Below are positions 7,076 to 14,833 of a stretch of 23,472 bases of DNA, in pieces. The notes beneath the pieces are model-generated. The model searched no databases, was not told where the DNA came from, and saw only the letters and a program-made list of their open reading frames with translations. Location: contig JAAXHF010000123.1 of the NCBI GenBank assembly GCA_012271025.1, positions 1 through 23,472 of the forward strand. Direction: 5' to 3'. How positions within the stretch are numbered: position 1 is the stretch's first letter; every line of letters starts with the position of its first letter. The position numbers and the translations under genes were made by a program. The stretch comes from Deltaproteobacteria bacterium (GTDB lineage: Bacteria; Desulfobacterota_B; Binatia; Bin18).

Positions 7076-8197
7076 ATGGCACGGATTATTGACGCCGACA
7101 GTCACTTCATGGAGCCGCTCGATATCTGGCAGCGGTATATCGACCCCCAGTACCGCTCACGCTGTCTGCGCTTTGTGCCACGCCCGGACAGCGACCGCTA
7201 CACCATCCTGATTGAGGAGGGCACGCGGGCCCGCTTCAATGTCGAGGACTTTTTGGGCGTGCTGATCGGCTATGGCCAAAAAGAGTCCGGCGCCGGACTC
7301 GGCTCTTTCGATCTGGCCGCAGTCTCCAGCCACAGCCTGGAAGACATGCAGGCCCGCATCGCCTTCCTGGACCAGGAAGGCATCGCCTGCCAATTCTTGT
7401 ACCCCTCGCTCGGACTGCTGACAGACGGTCTGGTCGAAGACCCCGAGCTGGCCGCAGCCCACTGTCGGGCCTACAACACCTGGGCGCTGGACGTGTGCGC
7501 CGCCCACCGCGAGCGCCTCTATCCGGTCGGCCATATCTCGCTCCGCCACCCCGCCGAGGCGGTTCGCGAGCTGCGGCGGCTGGCCAAAGCCGGCCTGCGC
7601 GCGGTCTTTATCGGGGCGATGCCGGTCGAGGGCAAGAGCTTCGGCCACCCGGACTTCGATCCGGTCTGGGCCACGGCCCAGGAGCTAGACCTGGCGGTCA
7701 GCCTGCACCTGGTTGTCCACCCCTTTTATCTGGGCAACGAGTGGCGCCGGGAGCCCAAGCCGGACTTCATGTTTGTCAGCATGAATGTCATTCAGGACCC
7801 GCGCATGGCGCTGACCACCATGGTCTATGACGGGGTCTTCGAGCGCTTTCCAGACCTGCGGGTGGCGGTCGTCGAGTCGGCCAGCGGCTGGCTCGTCGAG
7901 TGGCTCGACCGCTTCGATTACCGCTACAGCTACATGGGCCATACCACGGCCATGAAGCACCCGGCCAGCGAGTATTTTGCCCGCAACATCTGGGTCTCGG
8001 CCGACCCGGACGAGCGCAGCCTGCCGTATATGGTCGAGCTGGTCGTCGATGACAAGTTTTTTATCGGCTCCGACTACCCGCACGCCGAGGGCTTTGTCCG
8101 GCCGGTCGACAAGGCGCGGGCAGCCCTGGCCCGCCTGCCCGCAGTCTCGGTTGACAAAATCCTGGGCGACAATGCGGCGCGGTTCTTCGGCGTCTGA
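7076..8197 (+). CDS. Amidohydrolase-2 family (COG2159) TIM-barrel metal hydrolase/decarboxylase
   Basis: A 373-residue member of the ACMSD-like amidohydrolase-2 family. Metal-site candidates are Asp6, Asp8 and His10 (IDADSHFMEP), His211 (SLHLVVHP) and Asp333 (GSDYPHAEG). Other family marks are FLYPSLGL, CRAYNTWALDVC and FERFPDLRVAVVES. Family members hydrolyse or decarboxylate aromatic and semialdehyde carboxylates; the product here cannot be named. It follows the amidase by 5 bp. It belongs to the same broad family as the triplet at 16746-20156 but is clearly diverged: it lacks their RKGGFDPHARIPD segment and their ESGGGW motif reads ESASGW. It ends 12 bp from the convergent CoA-transferase. 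Confidence 0.9.
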   Translation: MARIIDADSHFMEPLDIWQRYIDPQYRSRCLRFVPRPDSDRYTILIEEGTRARFNVEDFLGVLIGYGQKESGAGLGSFDLAAVSSHSLEDMQARIAFLDQEGIACQFLYPSLGLLTDGLVEDPELAAAHCRAYNTWALDVCAAHRERLYPVGHISLRHPAEAVRELRRLAKAGLRAVFIGAMPVEGKSFGHPDFDPVWATAQELDLAVSLHLVVHPFYLGNEWRREPKPDFMFVSMNVIQDPRMALTTMVYDGVFERFPDLRVAVVESASGWLVEWLDRFDYRYSYMGHTTAMKHPASEYFARNIWVSADPDERSLPYMVELVVDDKFFIGSDYPHAEGFVRPVDKARAALARLPAVSVDKILGDNAARFFGV

Positions 8198-8209
8198 ACG
8201 CCAGCCGGC

Positions 8210-9424
8210 CTACCAGGCGACGCCCTTTTCCTTGAGGGCGACAATCTCTTCCGGTGAGTAGCCGCACACCTGCTCCAGAATCTCGTCGGTGTGCTGACTG
8301 AAGTCCGGCGCGCCGTTTCGGAGCGGTGGAGTCTTTTCGAGACTGAAGGGCGCCGACACGGTCTTGAGCCCGTTGTCGAGTTCCATCAGGTAGTCGTTGG
8401 CCGTCACCTGCGGGTCGTTGGGCAGGTCGCTGACCTTGTTGACGACCGAGAACCAGAAGCCTTTTTCGCGGAAGATCGTCTCCCAGTGATCGCGTGGCTG
8501 GGTGGCAAACGCCCCCTCGATACGGGCGATCAACTCCCGGTGATGTTCGGCCCGTTTTTCATCGCTGCTGAAACGCGGGTCGTGCTCGATATCGGTCAAG
8601 CCCATGACCTGACAGAAGTCCGACCAGAAACGCGGGGCAACGAACAGCCCGCACGCAATCCACCGCCCGTCGGCGCAGCGGTACAGATTCATCAACGGGT
8701 TGGCCACCTCGTGGCGGTCGTAGGGCGCAAAATCCTCTCCCACGTTCGCATACTGGGCCACGTTGTAATACTGGAGCCACATCATGGTGCTCAGCTGCGA
8801 GGCCCACACCGACTGGCTGACGCCGGTTCGCTCCCGGGCCAGCAGAGCGGCAATCACCCCAAAGCCGAGCATCGTACCGGACAGGATGTCGCTCAGCGCT
8901 CCGGTCGGATACACCGGCGCCCCGGCCGCATCCGGGGTGTTGAACATGAAGCCGGAGCGAGCCATGCCGACCGTGTCCTGACACGGGTCTTCGGCGTGCG
9001 GGCCGCGCGGGCCGAAACCGGTCGCGTGCGAGTAGATCAGCTCGGGATTGATGCCGAGCAGCGTCTCGCGGTCAACCCGAAACTCGCGCAGGGCGCTGGG
9101 GTGGAGGTTGGAGAGAAAGACGTCAGACTTTTCGATCAGGCGGTAGAGGGCCTGCTGGCCGGCGGCCTGACGCAGGTCAAGCGCAATCGCCTTTTTGTTG
9201 CGGTTGGTGATCTCGAACATCAGGTTTTTTCCGTCGGGCAGGAACTGGGGCTGGCCAAACAGGGACTGCACCCCACGGGAAAAATCGCCCTGGCCGGGCT
9301 TCTCAACCTTGATGACCTCAGCCCCCAGGTCGGCCAGCATCATGGCCCCCAGAGGGCCTTGCGCCCAGATCGTCAGGTCCACAACTCGAATACCCTCGAG
9401 CGGCATGCGTCCATTGTGCTCCAT
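8210..9424 (-). CDS. CaiB/BaiF (class III) CoA-transferase
   Basis: A 404-residue class III CoA-transferase. The N-terminal block PLEGIRVVDLTIWAQGPL, then ADLGAEVIKVEKPGQGD, NRNKKAIALDL and the catalytic-region DPCQDTVGMARSGFM are typical; Asp150 is the likely acyl-accepting residue. Later come PVYPTGALSDILSGTMLG and CADGRWIACGL. These enzymes move CoA between carboxylic acids and thereby activate a substrate for degradation. Length and architecture fit a single-domain homodimer subunit. The start is ATG 9424, with GGGAGG upstream. It lies 57 bp downstream of the TPR gene on the same strand and is likely co-transcribed with it. The acid it activates is unknown. Confidence 0.93.
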   Translation of the reverse strand: MEHNGRMPLEGIRVVDLTIWAQGPLGAMMLADLGAEVIKVEKPGQGDFSRGVQSLFGQPQFLPDGKNLMFEITNRNKKAIALDLRQAAGQQALYRLIEKSDVFLSNLHPSALREFRVDRETLLGINPELIYSHATGFGPRGPHAEDPCQDTVGMARSGFMFNTPDAAGAPVYPTGALSDILSGTMLGFGVIAALLARERTGVSQSVWASQLSTMMWLQYYNVAQYANVGEDFAPYDRHEVANPLMNLYRCADGRWIACGLFVAPRFWSDFCQVMGLTDIEHDPRFSSDEKRAEHHRELIARIEGAFATQPRDHWETIFREKGFWFSVVNKVSDLPNDPQVTANDYLMELDNGLKTVSAPFSLEKTPPLRNGAPDFSQHTDEILEQVCGYSPEEIVALKEKGVAW

Positions 9425-9481
9425 AGCCTGCCTCCCTGCTTAAAAGAGTAATGTTCATGGGGTTGGAGGACACGTTCACTC

Positions 9482-10258
9482 TTAGTGGTCTCCGACAGCG
9501 TCAACGTGCTTGTGTTTGATCCGAATTTCTCTGGCCTTGGCTTCCAGCGCCAGCGCCTCGTCCTGACGGCCCGCCCGGTGCAGCAGCGGGGCGTATTTCT
9601 CGATGAGCAGGGCGACTGCCGGATGATCGACACCGAGTTTGTGTTGCCGGATGTCCAGGGCGCGCTGGAAAATCGGGGCGGCCTCCGCGTCCTTGCCCTG
9701 GGCCACCGCGACCTCGGCCTGGCCGCACAGGGTGGTGGCCACCGAGTGATGGTCGGGGCCGAAAAAACGGGTCCGAATGGTGAGCGAGCGGTCGAACAGC
9801 GAGGACGCCTCCTCGTAACGCGCCTGCGCCATATACACCGCCGCCAGATTATTGAGACAGTTGGTCACCCGCCAGTGGTCGGGGCCGACAATGGCCTCGG
9901 CAATGGCCAGGACTTTTTGCAGAAAGGTCTCGGCCTCGTCCAGCCTGCCCAGCTCGCGGTACAGCGAGGCCATATTGTTCAGGCTCTGGGCCACAAAAGG
10001 ATGGTCCGGACCGTACTGCTCGCGCCGAATGTCCAGGGCGCGCTGATAGTGCTGTTCGGCCTCGTCGAGTTTGCCCTGGTTGTGACACAGGTTGGCCAGG
10101 TTGTTGAGCACCATGGCCACCCGCGTGTCTTTCGGGCCGAACGCCTCGACCATTTCCAGCGCCTCACGAAAGAGCTGTTCGGCCCGGTCATACGTCCCCT
10201 GCTGATACAGCCGGAAGCCCTCCTCGTTGATCGTTTGCCACTGCTTGTCCGTAGTCAT
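9482..10258 (-). CDS. Kinesin-light-chain-like tetratricopeptide repeat protein
   Basis: A 258-residue protein made almost wholly of TPR units with the 42-residue spacing of kinesin-light-chain repeats. Recurrent phrases are GPDHPFVAQSLNNMASLYRE, GPDHWRVTNCLNNLAAVY and GPDHHSVATTLCGQAEVA. About five to six repeats are visible, framed by a short N-terminus and a charged C-terminal helix (EALALEAKAREIRIKHKH). There is no signal peptide, membrane segment or fused catalytic or signalling domain, so it should act as a cytoplasmic protein-binding scaffold. The partner is unknown. The start is ATG 10258 with GGAGGGG just upstream. It is the first gene of a likely two-gene unit with the CoA-transferase, an unusual pairing. 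Confidence 0.88.
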   Translation of the reverse strand: MTTDKQWQTINEEGFRLYQQGTYDRAEQLFREALEMVEAFGPKDTRVAMVLNNLANLCHNQGKLDEAEQHYQRALDIRREQYGPDHPFVAQSLNNMASLYRELGRLDEAETFLQKVLAIAEAIVGPDHWRVTNCLNNLAAVYMAQARYEEASSLFDRSLTIRTRFFGPDHHSVATTLCGQAEVAVAQGKDAEAAPIFQRALDIRQHKLGVDHPAVALLIEKYAPLLHRAGRQDEALALEAKAREIRIKHKHVDAVGDH

Positions 10259-10604
10259 GTCCCCCTCCGTACCCAGCCGACAGGTCTGGGAGGGCTACTC
10301 TAGCAGAGTGTCTGCGCTTTGCCCATGTTTTGAGGAGGACGCGAGTGGCCGGGCGTATGCTCACCGTTCGGGTTGACCTCAAAGCCAAAGGCCGAAATCA
10401 GCACTGCCATCAACAAGGTGCTGCTCACGCAGATCGCCGTTGCCGGTTTGCTGTTCGCCGCCCACGACACTGAGCAGGCGGCGAGGCCAAGTAGCGCCCC
10501 GGCCGAACGGGGGTTGTGAGTAACCCAGCCAGGACACCTGCGCAGGTCGGTGGTGTGCGTAGGCGGCAACTGGTAGTCTTATATCGTCCTCCGTGCATGG
10601 CCGC

Positions 10605-10633
10605 CCCCGGCTACGACGCTGACGAAGCCGGGG
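10605..10633. repeat. Inverted repeat, 8-bp arms
   Basis: CCCCGGCT (10605-10612) and AGCCGGGG (10626-10633) are exact complements around 13 nt. It stands just beside the stronger hairpin at 10640-10675. Confidence 0.5.
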
Positions 10634-10639
10634 ACGACC

Positions 10640-10675
10640 GCCGGGGCACCTCCCCCCCACTTGAGGTGCCCCGGC
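10640..10675. terminator. Strong hairpin downstream of the tetR-type gene
   Basis: The 13-bp arms 10640-10652 (GCCGGGGCACCTC) and 10663-10675 (GAGGTGCCCCGGC) are exact complements with a 10-nt loop. It lies 52 bases past the tetR-type stop. No T-run follows on either strand, so intrinsic termination is not certain; it could be a structured 3' end or a repeat element. Confidence 0.5.
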
Positions 10676-10726
10676 CTCGCCGCTGCGGCTCCGGAGTACG
10701 CAGCGACGAAGTGAGGTCCCTGAGGA

Positions 10727-11332
10727 TCACTGCCCCGGCGGCCGCAACCCCTCGAATACCCGGATGAGCACGGCTATCATCTCCTCCCGGGCCTGCTCCC
10801 GGTTCTCCGCCGCCGCGACGTACGTCCCCGCCTCAAAGAAGAGCGCCCAAAACAGGGAGACGAGGGGACCCAGCGGCAGCGGCTCAATCAAGCCGGCCGC
10901 CGTCAGCTGTCTAAAGATCCGTTGGAGGAGTCCCGGCCCAGGCACCTGCTCGTAGCGTGTGGACCACGACAGGACGGCAGGCCCGCCCACATGCACGATG
11001 CGGCGGACCGTCGGCTCTGACAGACTGTCCACAAACGCCCGGCAGCCCGTGACCACGAGGCGCTGCCACAGGTCGCCGTCGGCCTCCTCAATCACACGCT
11101 CAAGATGCGCCATGCAGTCGGCGCGCACGTCTTCAAAGACCGCGGCAAAGAAACCCGGCTTGTTCCGAAAGTGATAGTAGAGCGCGCCGCGCGTACACCC
11201 CGTCCGCTGGAGAATCTCCTCCGTCGAGGTGTGGGCATAGCCCTTTTCGGCAAAGAGTTCCCGGCCGACATCCAGGAGCAAGCGGCGGGTGCGGCGGGAG
11301 CGTTCGGCATTGGAGAGGGGAGCATCACTCAT
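10727..11332 (-). CDS. TetR/AcrR-family transcriptional regulator
   Basis: A 201-residue TetR-type repressor. The N-terminal DNA-binding domain (about residues 8-60) shows RRLLLDVGRELFAEKGY, then the helix-turn-helix TEEILQRTGCTRGALYYHF and KPGFFAAVFEDV. The C-terminal two thirds are the variable ligand-binding helices, so the ligand is unknown. The start is ATG 11332, with AAAGGA eight bases upstream. A 78-residue extension is open upstream but crosses the intergenic operator-like repeat and is not TetR-like. It follows the LuxR-type gene on the same strand with 143 bp between. A 28-bp box identical to one before the LuxR-type gene lies 68 bp upstream of its start. Confidence 0.93.
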   Translation of the reverse strand: MSDAPLSNAERSRRTRRLLLDVGRELFAEKGYAHTSTEEILQRTGCTRGALYYHFRNKPGFFAAVFEDVRADCMAHLERVIEEADGDLWQRLVVTGCRAFVDSLSEPTVRRIVHVGGPAVLSWSTRYEQVPGPGLLQRIFRQLTAAGLIEPLPLGPLVSLFWALFFEAGTYVAAAENREQAREEMIAVLIRVFEGLRPPGQ

Positions 11333-11400
11333 CGGGGCAGTCCTTTCGCATAAGAACGTCAGCCCAGGCGAGTCCTCCCTGTACCCCATTCCGGCGCCGC

Positions 11401-11428
11401 TTTCCCCTCCAAAATTGGAGAAAAATTG
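11401..11428. promoter_or_regulatory. 28-bp operator-like box, copy 1 (before the tetR-type gene)
   Basis: This is identical over 28 bases to 12728-12755 and in the same orientation. Its core is the inverted repeat CTCCAA-AA-TTGGAG, flanked by a C-run on one side and an A-run on the other. It lies 68 bp before the TetR start, within the gap after the LuxR-type gene. Exact identity in non-coding DNA in front of two regulator genes points to a common regulator binding site; the binder is inference. Confidence 0.75.
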
Positions 11429-11475
11429 TAACACCAAAAGTCGCCCGGAGCCCCCGGACGCGGGGCACGCTGCGG

Positions 11476-12612
11476 TCAGGCGAACACGGCGAGCGACAGC
11501 ACCAGCCGCACCAAGTCCACCTGCCGGGTGATACCGCGCTTGCGATAGATCTGCTTCAGGTGCCAATAGACGGAGCTTTTCGTGCGCCCCGTCGCCGTAG
11601 CAATGTCGTGCACGGTCTTGCCTTCCGCCAACCAGACCGCGATTTGGCTCTCCACCGGCGTGAGACCCAGGAGCGCGGCCACCAGCGGGGGAGCGATACG
11701 GGACGCGTTCCCCGGCTCGACAATCAGCACCAGCGCCGCGACGTGCCGAGCCCCGAAGTCCGACTGCGGGACGAGCACGGGTGTGACGTGCATCACAAAC
11801 GGCAGCGACACAGTCACGCGATGGAGCAGCATCGACCCACTGACGGCGGGGGCGCCGGAGGTTGGCAGCGCGTTTGCCAACAGTCGCTCCAGCCGGCCGT
11901 GATCGGCCGGCTGGAGGGCTTGCAGCATCCCGCCCCGGTCCGACAATCCATCGCCGTGCCGCAGGATACGACGGGCACGATCATTCGCCGCCATAATTTG
12001 CCCGCGCCTGTCCAGGTGGATGACGCCGAGCCGGGAGTTGTCGAGCAGATCGCCCACGGACGTGCCTAGAGCCCCGGCTTTGACCAGGGCCTGCTGGACG
12101 CGGACAAATTGCCGGATATGGGGCAGCAGCCCTCTGATCATCGCGAGCTGTGAGGATTCCCAGCCGTTCGAGGAGACGGGGTCAGAGGTGGCCCAGGCGA
12201 TGATGGAGCCGTCCGGACCGGCCAGACGCACCCTCAAGCCATCCTGGGCATTCACCCTAGGCAATCCCTCGTTGTAGGCCAGCGAGGTCTTCAGCTCCTC
12301 GGCCGTGTACAGCGCGCTGGTGTGTACCACATGGCTGTCGGGGAGTTGCCGGAAACGCGGCACGCATTCGTCGATGGGGAGGTAGGTTCCGAGCCACGTG
12401 CGCTCCCAGTCTTCGTGACGCTGGCCCCGGTAGTAAAGCCCGACGAAGAGTGTCCGGATGTTGTCCTGCGGACCTTCGCTGACCACCAGGGTATTGCCCT
12501 GTATCCCGCAGGTCTCGTCAATCAGGGCTGAAGCGGCCTGCCACCGGGCATCGTCGAGCATGGCGTCGTACAACGATGTCAGGATACGGTCGAACGCGTC
12601 TTGGTCGCTCAT
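11476..12612 (-). CDS. LuxR-type helix-turn-helix regulator with PAS-like sensor region
   Basis: A 378-residue regulator. The last 65 residues form a LuxR/GerE helix-turn-helix: LGLTPVESQIAVWLAEGKTV, DIATATGRTKSSVYWHLKQI, then YRKRGITRQVDLVRLVL. The middle part includes a PAS-like segment (LLDNSRLGVIHLDRRGQIMA). The N-terminal about 180 residues are an uncharacterised sensor-like region common in this class. There is no receiver domain, no autoinducer-domain signature and no membrane segment. The start is ATG 12612, with a modest GAAGAGAGA upstream; an in-frame start 16 codons earlier is less convincing. The gene is followed by the tetR-type gene and preceded by the second copy of the 28-bp box, 115 bp upstream. 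It probably controls neighbouring catabolic genes, which is inference. Confidence 0.9.
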   Translation of the reverse strand: MSDQDAFDRILTSLYDAMLDDARWQAASALIDETCGIQGNTLVVSEGPQDNIRTLFVGLYYRGQRHEDWERTWLGTYLPIDECVPRFRQLPDSHVVHTSALYTAEELKTSLAYNEGLPRVNAQDGLRVRLAGPDGSIIAWATSDPVSSNGWESSQLAMIRGLLPHIRQFVRVQQALVKAGALGTSVGDLLDNSRLGVIHLDRRGQIMAANDRARRILRHGDGLSDRGGMLQALQPADHGRLERLLANALPTSGAPAVSGSMLLHRVTVSLPFVMHVTPVLVPQSDFGARHVAALVLIVEPGNASRIAPPLVAALLGLTPVESQIAVWLAEGKTVHDIATATGRTKSSVYWHLKQIYRKRGITRQVDLVRLVLSLAVFA

Positions 12613-12727
12613 GACCAGTCTCTCTTCGGCGGGCACCAGAGAGCAAGCTTCCGCTCTCAATACACACTGTTACTATAGATAAACGCTCGCCGTGGATGGC
12701 ACCTCTTATACGAACTTCCGCCGCTCT

Positions 12728-12755
12728 TTTCCCCTCCAAAATTGGAGAAAAATTG
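12728..12755. promoter_or_regulatory. 28-bp operator-like box, copy 2 (before the luxR-type gene)
   Basis: An exact copy of 11401-11428 with the core CTCCAA-AA-TTGGAG. It lies 115 bp before the LuxR-type start. The sequences outside the 28 bases differ, apart from a similar GCCGC just to the left. Confidence 0.75.
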
Positions 12756-12881
12756 CCAGGTATAAGTATTTCACCCCTATTTTCGGAGTGAGAAAACCCA
12801 ACGGTGCAGCGGGAGGAGCGCCGTCCTCCGTGAAGGATGCAGATCGGCTCAGAATGGAAAGGGATGGCGCGGACAGGAGAG

Positions 12882-12912
12882 GCGGGGCAGCCACGCACTG
12901 TGGCTGCCCCGC
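12882..12912 (-). terminator. Hairpin after the D-aminoacylase-like gene
   Basis: The 13-bp arms GCGGGGCAGCCAC (12882-12894) and GTGGCTGCCCCGC (12900-12912) are exact complements with a 5-nt loop, 16 bases past the stop at 12929. No long T-run follows on the minus strand (CTCTCCTGTCC), so it is a strong but imperfect intrinsic terminator. Confidence 0.65.
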
Positions 12913-12928
12913 TCGTTATGGATGGTTG

Positions 12929-14644
12929 TTAGGCGCGGGCCAGGGGACCGCGCAGCAACTGACCGGGCAGGGCGCCGGTGTGTTCGTTGTTGCGCAGCAC
13001 AACCTGACCGTTGACCACGGTGGCCAGGAAACCGGCCGCCTTCTGCTTGAGCCGCCGCGCACCGGCCGGCAGATCGTAGGTCAGCTCCGGCATCATCGGG
13101 GCGACGGTGTCGGGATTAAAGACCACCACGTCGGCGGTCATGCCCTCGCGCAGCAGGCCACGCCCGTTCAGCCCCCACTGCGAGGCCGGCACGAAGCTCA
13201 GCATCCGCACCGCCTCCTCAAGCGTCACTTCCTGTTTCTCGCGCACCCAGTGGCTGAGCAAATGGGTTTGCAGCGAGGAGTCCATGATCTGGGATACGTG
13301 CGCCCCGGAGTCCGAGAAGGTCACCACCGAACGCGGATGCTTGATCATCTGCAGCGCGTGGTCCTGATCCTCGTTGGCCAGCGGTTGCAGGTAGAACTGC
13401 TTCAAGCCCTTGTCGAGGGCCAGGTCGATGAACACCTCGACCGGATCTTTGCCCTCGGCGGCGGCAACCTCGGCAACCGAGCGGTGGGGCGGGTTGGGGC
13501 TGTCCATGACATACAGCCAGTCGTAATCGGCCGCCCGGGCTTCGGGGCCGGTGCCCCGACCACCGTCGGGCTCTTGCGCTCGCGCTTCTTCGATGAGTGT
13601 GCGACGGAAGTCAGGATCGCGCAGCGCGGCCTCTTTTTCTGCCAGCGAGCCCATCTTTTTCAGCCGCCGCCAGGTCGGCAGGCGGTCAAACGGCGTATTG
13701 GTCTCAAACGATAGCACCGCGTTCAGCGAGCGGCTGTGGACCTGGAGGAACATCCGTCCGCCGGCTGCGGCAGTCTCGTCGGCCAGCTCGTAGTAGGACT
13801 GCCAGCTGTTCGGAGCGCGGCGCATGGTAAACATGCCGTAGGTCACCGGCACGCCGGTCTCGACGGCCAGGGCCTTGAGCCGAGCCTGGTATTCGGCGAT
13901 CCGCTCGGGATCACGACCGGTGTCTTCCCCGGCGATCTCAAAAATGCCGGCGCCGCATTCACCCATCACCCCGACCAGCTGGCGGACTTCCTCCCAGGTC
14001 GCCAGGCGGCTGGCCACCGGCTGACGTTGGGGCGTCTGATGGTTGCGCGTCCGCGAGGTGGTAAAGCCCATCGCCCCGGCCTGAATGGCCTCGCGCACCT
14101 GCTGCTTCATACGCTCCAGGTCGCTCTCGGTGGCTTCCTCGGTAAACGCCCGCTCGCCCATGATATAGGTCCGCAGCGCAGAGTGACCCATGTAGGCGCC
14201 GTAGTTGATGCCCTTGGGCAGGCGCTCAACGCTGTCCAGGTATTCAGGAAAGGTCTCCCAGGTCCAGTTGATACCGGCGTTCATGGCCTCGGGCGCGATG
14301 TCTTCGGCGCGCTCCAGGTTGCGCATGACCATGTCTTTTTCGCTCTCTTTGCACGGCGCGAGCGAAAAGCCACAGTTGCCCATAATCACGCTGGTGATGC
14401 CGTGCCAGCACGAACACGTGCCCAGCGGGTCCCAGGACACCTGGGCGTCCATGTGGGTGTGGCCGTCGATAAAACCGGGGGCGACAACGTGGCCCTCGGC
14501 GTCAACGGTCTCTTTGGCGCTTTCTCCCCGAATCCGGCCGACCGAGGCGATCTTGCCGTCGATAATGCCGACATCGGCCCGAAAGCGCGGCAGGCCCGAG
14601 CCATCAATAACCGTTCCATTCTGAATGATCAGATCGTACTGCAT
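12929..14644 (-). CDS. N-acyl-D-amino-acid deacylase-like amidohydrolase (amidohydrolase-3)
   Basis: A 571-residue metal-dependent hydrolase of the D-aminoacylase/dihydroorotase-like superfamily. It begins with the small beta-sandwich (YDLIIQNGTVIDGSG), followed by the metal motif APGFIDGHTHMD (His62, His64) and the D-aminoacylase-type cysteine in MGNCGFSLAPC (Cys91). Later come TFSDSGAHV with the catalytic Asp and GLLREGMTADVVVFNPDTV from the closing sandwich. Length is slightly above classic D-aminoacylases (about 480-530). The family deacylates N-acyl-D-amino acids or related cyclic amides; the substrate is not fixed. The start is ATG 14644, with GAAGGAGG upstream. It lies 189 bp downstream of the MaoC gene on the same strand, so it could be the tail of that operon or independent. 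Confidence 0.88.
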   Translation of the reverse strand: MQYDLIIQNGTVIDGSGLPRFRADVGIIDGKIASVGRIRGESAKETVDAEGHVVAPGFIDGHTHMDAQVSWDPLGTCSCWHGITSVIMGNCGFSLAPCKESEKDMVMRNLERAEDIAPEAMNAGINWTWETFPEYLDSVERLPKGINYGAYMGHSALRTYIMGERAFTEEATESDLERMKQQVREAIQAGAMGFTTSRTRNHQTPQRQPVASRLATWEEVRQLVGVMGECGAGIFEIAGEDTGRDPERIAEYQARLKALAVETGVPVTYGMFTMRRAPNSWQSYYELADETAAAGGRMFLQVHSRSLNAVLSFETNTPFDRLPTWRRLKKMGSLAEKEAALRDPDFRRTLIEEARAQEPDGGRGTGPEARAADYDWLYVMDSPNPPHRSVAEVAAAEGKDPVEVFIDLALDKGLKQFYLQPLANEDQDHALQMIKHPRSVVTFSDSGAHVSQIMDSSLQTHLLSHWVREKQEVTLEEAVRMLSFVPASQWGLNGRGLLREGMTADVVVFNPDTVAPMMPELTYDLPAGARRLKQKAAGFLATVVNGQVVLRNNEHTGALPGQLLRGPLARA

Positions 14645-14790
14645 GCGACCTCCTTCTCCCTATCGAAAGACTTACACAACACCCGGGCTGAGACTTTGTC
14701 AACACGAGCCCAGCGGACAGAGAAGCTGAAAAAATGTTTGCGGCCCACGCTCCGAGCGGTCGAGGACCGGGAGCAGTTACCGGCCAACGC

Positions 14791-14818
14791 CCTCCCCGGC
14801 TGTGAGCGGGCGGGGAGG
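14791..14818 (-). terminator. Weak hairpin after the MaoC gene
   Basis: The arms CCTCCCCG (14791-14798) and CGGGGAGG (14811-14818) are separated by 12 nt, 15 bases past the MaoC stop. No T-run is present, so the function is uncertain. Confidence 0.35.
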
Positions 14819-14833
14819 ACGCAGTCTGGGCGA

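Larger units (their letters stand above)
10259..10726. other. Intergenic region with hairpins; possible decayed small membrane ORF
   Basis: These 468 bases lie between the tetR-type gene and the TPR gene. On the minus strand a frame (10569 to TAG 10300, 89 residues from TTG) has two hydrophobic stretches, AGALLGLAACSVSWAA and AICVSSTLLMAVLISAFGF. It lacks a ribosome binding site and a recognisable family, so it may be a relic or chance. A 12-bp palindrome, ACCTGCGCAGGT, sits at 10536-10547. Two adjacent hairpins occupy 10605-10675. Confidence 0.4.
12613..12928. other. Intergenic region: 28-bp box and terminator-like hairpin
   Basis: These 316 bases hold the presumed luxR-type promoter, the second 28-bp box (12728-12755) and a GC-rich hairpin (12882-12912). 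A TATAGT-like -10 is possible on the minus strand near 12672-12680, but no matching -35 was found. No gene is seen. Confidence 0.5.

Noticed and set aside
6108..7082. A 324-codon minus-strand frame opposite the amidase
   Set aside because: Same reason: it is antisense to the AS-family core and shows no protein features.
8291..9451. A 386-codon plus-strand frame opposite the CoA-transferase
   Set aside because: Antisense shadow of a clear class III CoA-transferase, with no family motif and biased composition.
10316..10480. A 42-codon plus-strand frame starting at GTG after GAGGAGG
   Set aside because: The ribosome site looks good but the protein is Arg/His-rich without any structure or family, and the frame is short for this composition.
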